DNA from: an uncultured Stomatobaculum sp.
Lineage (GTDB): Bacteria; Bacillota; Clostridia; Lachnospirales; Lachnospiraceae
Assembly: GCF_937924975.1 (NCBI RefSeq)
Contig: NZ_CALEYG010000011.1
Location: 32,772 to 96,771, forward strand
DNA length: 64,000 nucleotides
Direction of reading: 5' to 3'
Shown: positions 62,135-64,000 of the stretch, in pieces
Layout: the number at the start of each line of letters is the position of its first letter
Numbering within the stretch: position 1 is the stretch's first letter
Notes under the pieces: generated by a model
Seen by the model: only the letters and a program-made list of their open reading frames with translations
Databases searched by the model: none
Told to the model about the DNA's origin: nothing
Made by a program: the position numbers and the translations under genes

Positions 62135-62585
62135 TTAAGATCTCATTGTATCCTGCGATAACACGCCATAGCCTGTTTTCAGCCATAGCCAGAAAAGAAG
62201 CAGTCCAACGGTGCAAATCACACTGCCGAAGTAAAATGCAGCAGATAGATTCCAATCCGATAGGGCGCCAAACACCAGATTGGTTCCAATGGCAATCCCA
62301 TTCACCAGCATACCGCACACACTGAGTGCAGTGGCTCGGTTCCTGCTTGTGATCTGCCGGTTCTGGAGATCTGCCAGGAGGGGCTGAAACAGTGTGTTGG
62401 AGAGACGCAAGATCAGCACGCTGATGACAGACGGCAGTGCAAGGGATGTAGAGCCCAGTACCAAACAGGAAATCGCCGCAAGAACACAAAATAGAGCGAA
62501 AGATCGGTGAACACCTACCCGTCTGGTAAAGGCGGCAGAATATGCTCCCAACAATCCCAATAGGGTGACTACAATTGATTTTAGT
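62135..62585 (-). pseudogene. C-terminal fragment of an MFS transporter
   Basis: About 145 codons encode the last four to five helices of a major facilitator protein (VLILRLSNTLFQPLLADLQNRQI, ATALSVCGMLVNGIAIGTNLVFGALSD). A stop codon lies just before IVVTLLGLLGAYS, and the N-terminal two thirds are absent. Confidence 0.75.
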
Positions 62586-62657
62586 TACATTATAGAGTTG
62601 ACAACAGGCACAAAACTATGACACGATATTGATTTATATTTATAATTCATATTTGCA

Positions 62658-62686
62658 TTGAATTATTACATCACATCTATTAAAAT
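62658..62686 (+). promoter_or_regulatory. predicted promoter of the nuclease-like gene
   Basis: TTGAAT (62658-62663), 17-nt spacer, TAAAAT (62681-62686), 54 nt before the ATG at 62741. Confidence 0.45.
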
Positions 62687-62740
62687 GTAAGAGCAGAGTT
62701 TATAGAACTCTTACAGTCCATATAGATGAGGTGATGAAAT

Positions 62741-63295
62741 ATGCAACCAATTTTTACAATGCAATATGGAGAGTTTGCGGTCGCAGATTATCTATCAAAG
62801 AAAATAAAAGGCGTTTCAGTATTTATCCCTGCGTCAGCACAGGAAAAAGGAATTGATTTGTTATTATATCGACATGACCATGGTGTCAATAAATCCAATG
62901 CTATTCAAGTGAAAATGTCGAGAACTTATTACAACGAAAAGAAAGACTCTGGTTTTCCATATTATCTATGGTTTAACCGTTTCCTAATTCAGCCTAATGC
63001 AAGTTGGTATATTTTAGTTGGTATATACGCGAAACGCCCCGACAATGCCGAAAAAGCAAAGGCCTATAGTCCTTTTTGGGATACGATTATGTTAGCATTT
63101 ACAAATAAGGAGATGTCCTTGTTTATGTCAGAAGTCAAACAAAAAATGGATCCGACAAAAGATGATAAAATGTTTGGGTTCGGATTTGATGATACTAAAA
63201 CAATCCACCAAACGAGGGGCTATACCGAACTTCGTGATATGAGTAATTACCTTATAGAGAATAGATTAGAAGAAATCAGAAATTCCTTTACATAA
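62741..63295 (+). CDS. PD-(D/E)XK-like putative nuclease
   Basis: This 184-aa AT-rich gene product has the layout of a small restriction-endonuclease-fold protein. An N-terminal YGEFAVADYLSKK is followed by IPASAQEKGIDLLLYR (acidic metal-binding Asp) and NAIQVKMSRTYY (QxK motif). This resembles the DUF4365-like and archaeal Holliday-junction-resolvase-like groups, but I cannot assign a family with certainty. GAGGTGA site before the ATG. The next gene follows 13 nt later, so the two form a unit. Confidence 0.6.
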   Translation: MQPIFTMQYGEFAVADYLSKKIKGVSVFIPASAQEKGIDLLLYRHDHGVNKSNAIQVKMSRTYYNEKKDSGFPYYLWFNRFLIQPNASWYILVGIYAKRPDNAEKAKAYSPFWDTIMLAFTNKEMSLFMSEVKQKMDPTKDDKMFGFGFDDTKTIHQTRGYTELRDMSNYLIENRLEEIRNSFT

Positions 63296-63308
63296 AAGGT
63301 GTGATTAA

Positions 63309-63725
63309 ATGATGACATATACAACATTAACTGGTTATCTATCCGCTATTGAAAATGATAATTTTGGAGAATGGATAATTGACAGAAAAAATAAAGGTAC
63401 TTTAGAGAATCCTATTCAAATGCCTTACGTAACCTATTCAAATATGGTAGACCATTTCATAGAAGATGTTTATGACTTTGTTTCTAAGCACCCAGAATAC
63501 GAATTAAACCGTTATCACGATATTTTAGAAACAAATAACATTAAATGGGAAAAGGAATCCATGCAAAATACGGATGTATCTTCATTGGATGGGAAATGTG
63601 TTGTTGCATTGCTTGTGGGAACTGTTCGGGCAGAACGATTTTGCGATGGTGTACTACTCTCATTTTTCAAAAGTGGTGTAATAAAAAAATGGCTTTTAAG
63701 ACTGAAAGAAATAGATGAAGAATAA
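63309..63725 (+). CDS. DUF6508-like hypothetical protein
   Basis: This 138-aa protein's C-terminal half (VALLVGTVRAERFCDGVLLSFFKSGVIKKWLLRLKEID) matches the pattern of the uncharacterised DUF6508 family (IRAERFCDG...L..F..G.I..WL.RL). No catalytic motif or membrane helix is visible. Co-transcribed with the nuclease-like gene, followed by a strong terminator. Function unknown. Confidence 0.7.
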   Translation: MMTYTTLTGYLSAIENDNFGEWIIDRKNKGTLENPIQMPYVTYSNMVDHFIEDVYDFVSKHPEYELNRYHDILETNNIKWEKESMQNTDVSSLDGKCVVALLVGTVRAERFCDGVLLSFFKSGVIKKWLLRLKEIDEE

Positions 63726-63726
63726 T

Positions 63727-63765
63727 AAAAAGAGTCTTGACTAACAAATGGTCAAGACTCTTTTT
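63727..63765 (+). terminator. intrinsic terminator of the nuclease/DUF6508 unit
   Basis: AAAAAGAGTCTTGAC (63727-63741) pairs perfectly with GTCAAGACTCTTTTT (63751-63765) around a 9-nt loop, the T-run being part of the stem. Confidence 0.9.
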
Positions 63766-63897
63766 ATACTATTGAGATACTAAACTTATGGCGAGTTATG
63801 GAGAGATAGTATGAAATATGGAAAGTAGAAATCCTCAAAATGTAATACGGGTAACACTTTGGGAGAGCTACGGAAAAATAGGGAAGGTGTTAGTTAA

Positions 63898-64000
63898 TCT
63901 TTTAGAAATTGTTCGCTGGAGGAATGCTACCCATTCCTAACCGTCGACGCAACATATTTCAAGGTTCGCGAGAATAATCGCGTCATCTCAAAAGCCCTGA
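63898..64000 (+). pseudogene. IS256-family (mutator) transposase fragment, running off the window
   Basis: The frame LEECYPFLTVDATYFKVREN continuing into NRVISKAL matches the region around the first catalytic Asp of IS256-type transposases. A stop codon (63895-63897) and non-matching sequence precede it, so the 5' part of the gene is missing. The 3' part lies outside the window. The region 63766-63897 has no recognisable gene. Confidence 0.75.

Overview
The window is about 64 kb of a GC-rich, anaerobic Firmicute. The best guess is a high-GC member of the Lachnospiraceae, such as the oral genus Stomatobaculum or a relative, but no rRNA or marker phylogeny is available here. Support comes from an oxygen-independent ribonucleotide reductase (NrdD/NrdG), oxygen-independent HemZ, the anaerobic (Cbi-type) corrinoid pathway, type III glutamine synthetase, the gene order recJ-apt-...-rel-MBL-hemZ-hisS-aspS typical of Clostridia, sigma-A type promoters and strong GGAGG ribosome binding sites. 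Most genes lie on the minus strand.

Region 1 (1-28.6 kb, core metabolism): partial metF, nrdG, nrdD, a sensor kinase/response regulator pair, aspS, hisS, hemZ, an MBL hydrolase and the bifunctional (p)ppGpp enzyme Rel. A six-gene corrinoid cassette follows (cobS, cobU, cbiA, a cobK-cbiE-cbiT triple fusion, cbiD, cobA), inserted between rel and apt. Then come apt, recJ, a lipid-anchored barnase-like ribonuclease and trxB. Next are an SDR reductase, a radical-SAM-like protein that has lost two cluster cysteines, a C39-like protein, a 2-hydroxycarboxylate transporter and a small SF0329-like protein.

Region 2 (28.7-36.8 kb): an S66 LD-carboxypeptidase, GSIII, a zinc-binding lipoprotein with a ZinT domain inserted inside its ZnuA fold, an HD hydrolase, an OmpA-domain lipoprotein with Asp/Gly repeats, and an MBL hydrolase.

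Region 3 (36.8-60 kb, accessory): two versions of one gene cassette. Each has a large LOTUS/DUF3825 (predicted RNA-binding) protein, an SH3 protein, and an exported TPR/cell-wall-repeat protein. One version also has an M14 carboxypeptidase. In the other, the SH3 gene is frameshifted. Both LOTUS genes, and a GNAT gene, start from a shared promoter type. Beside the first cassette is an AAA+ ATPase carrying an RNA polymerase alpha-CTD-like domain. Between the two cassettes lie a GNAT gene flanked by a diverged direct repeat of about 310 bp (copied helicase tail, terminator and promoter), an N-terminally truncated DUF3427-type helicase, an unrecognised coiled-coil protein, a broken IS3 element, and a TPP-riboswitch thiamine salvage operon whose first gene (thiW) is a pseudogene.

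Region 4 (60-64 kb): DUF364 and MATE genes, then AT-rich wreckage: a TraX-like fragment, an IS3 remnant, an MFS fragment, an intact two-gene unit (PD-(D/E)XK-like nuclease plus DUF6508-like protein), and the start of an IS256-family fragment running off the window. No tRNA, rRNA or CRISPR array was seen.
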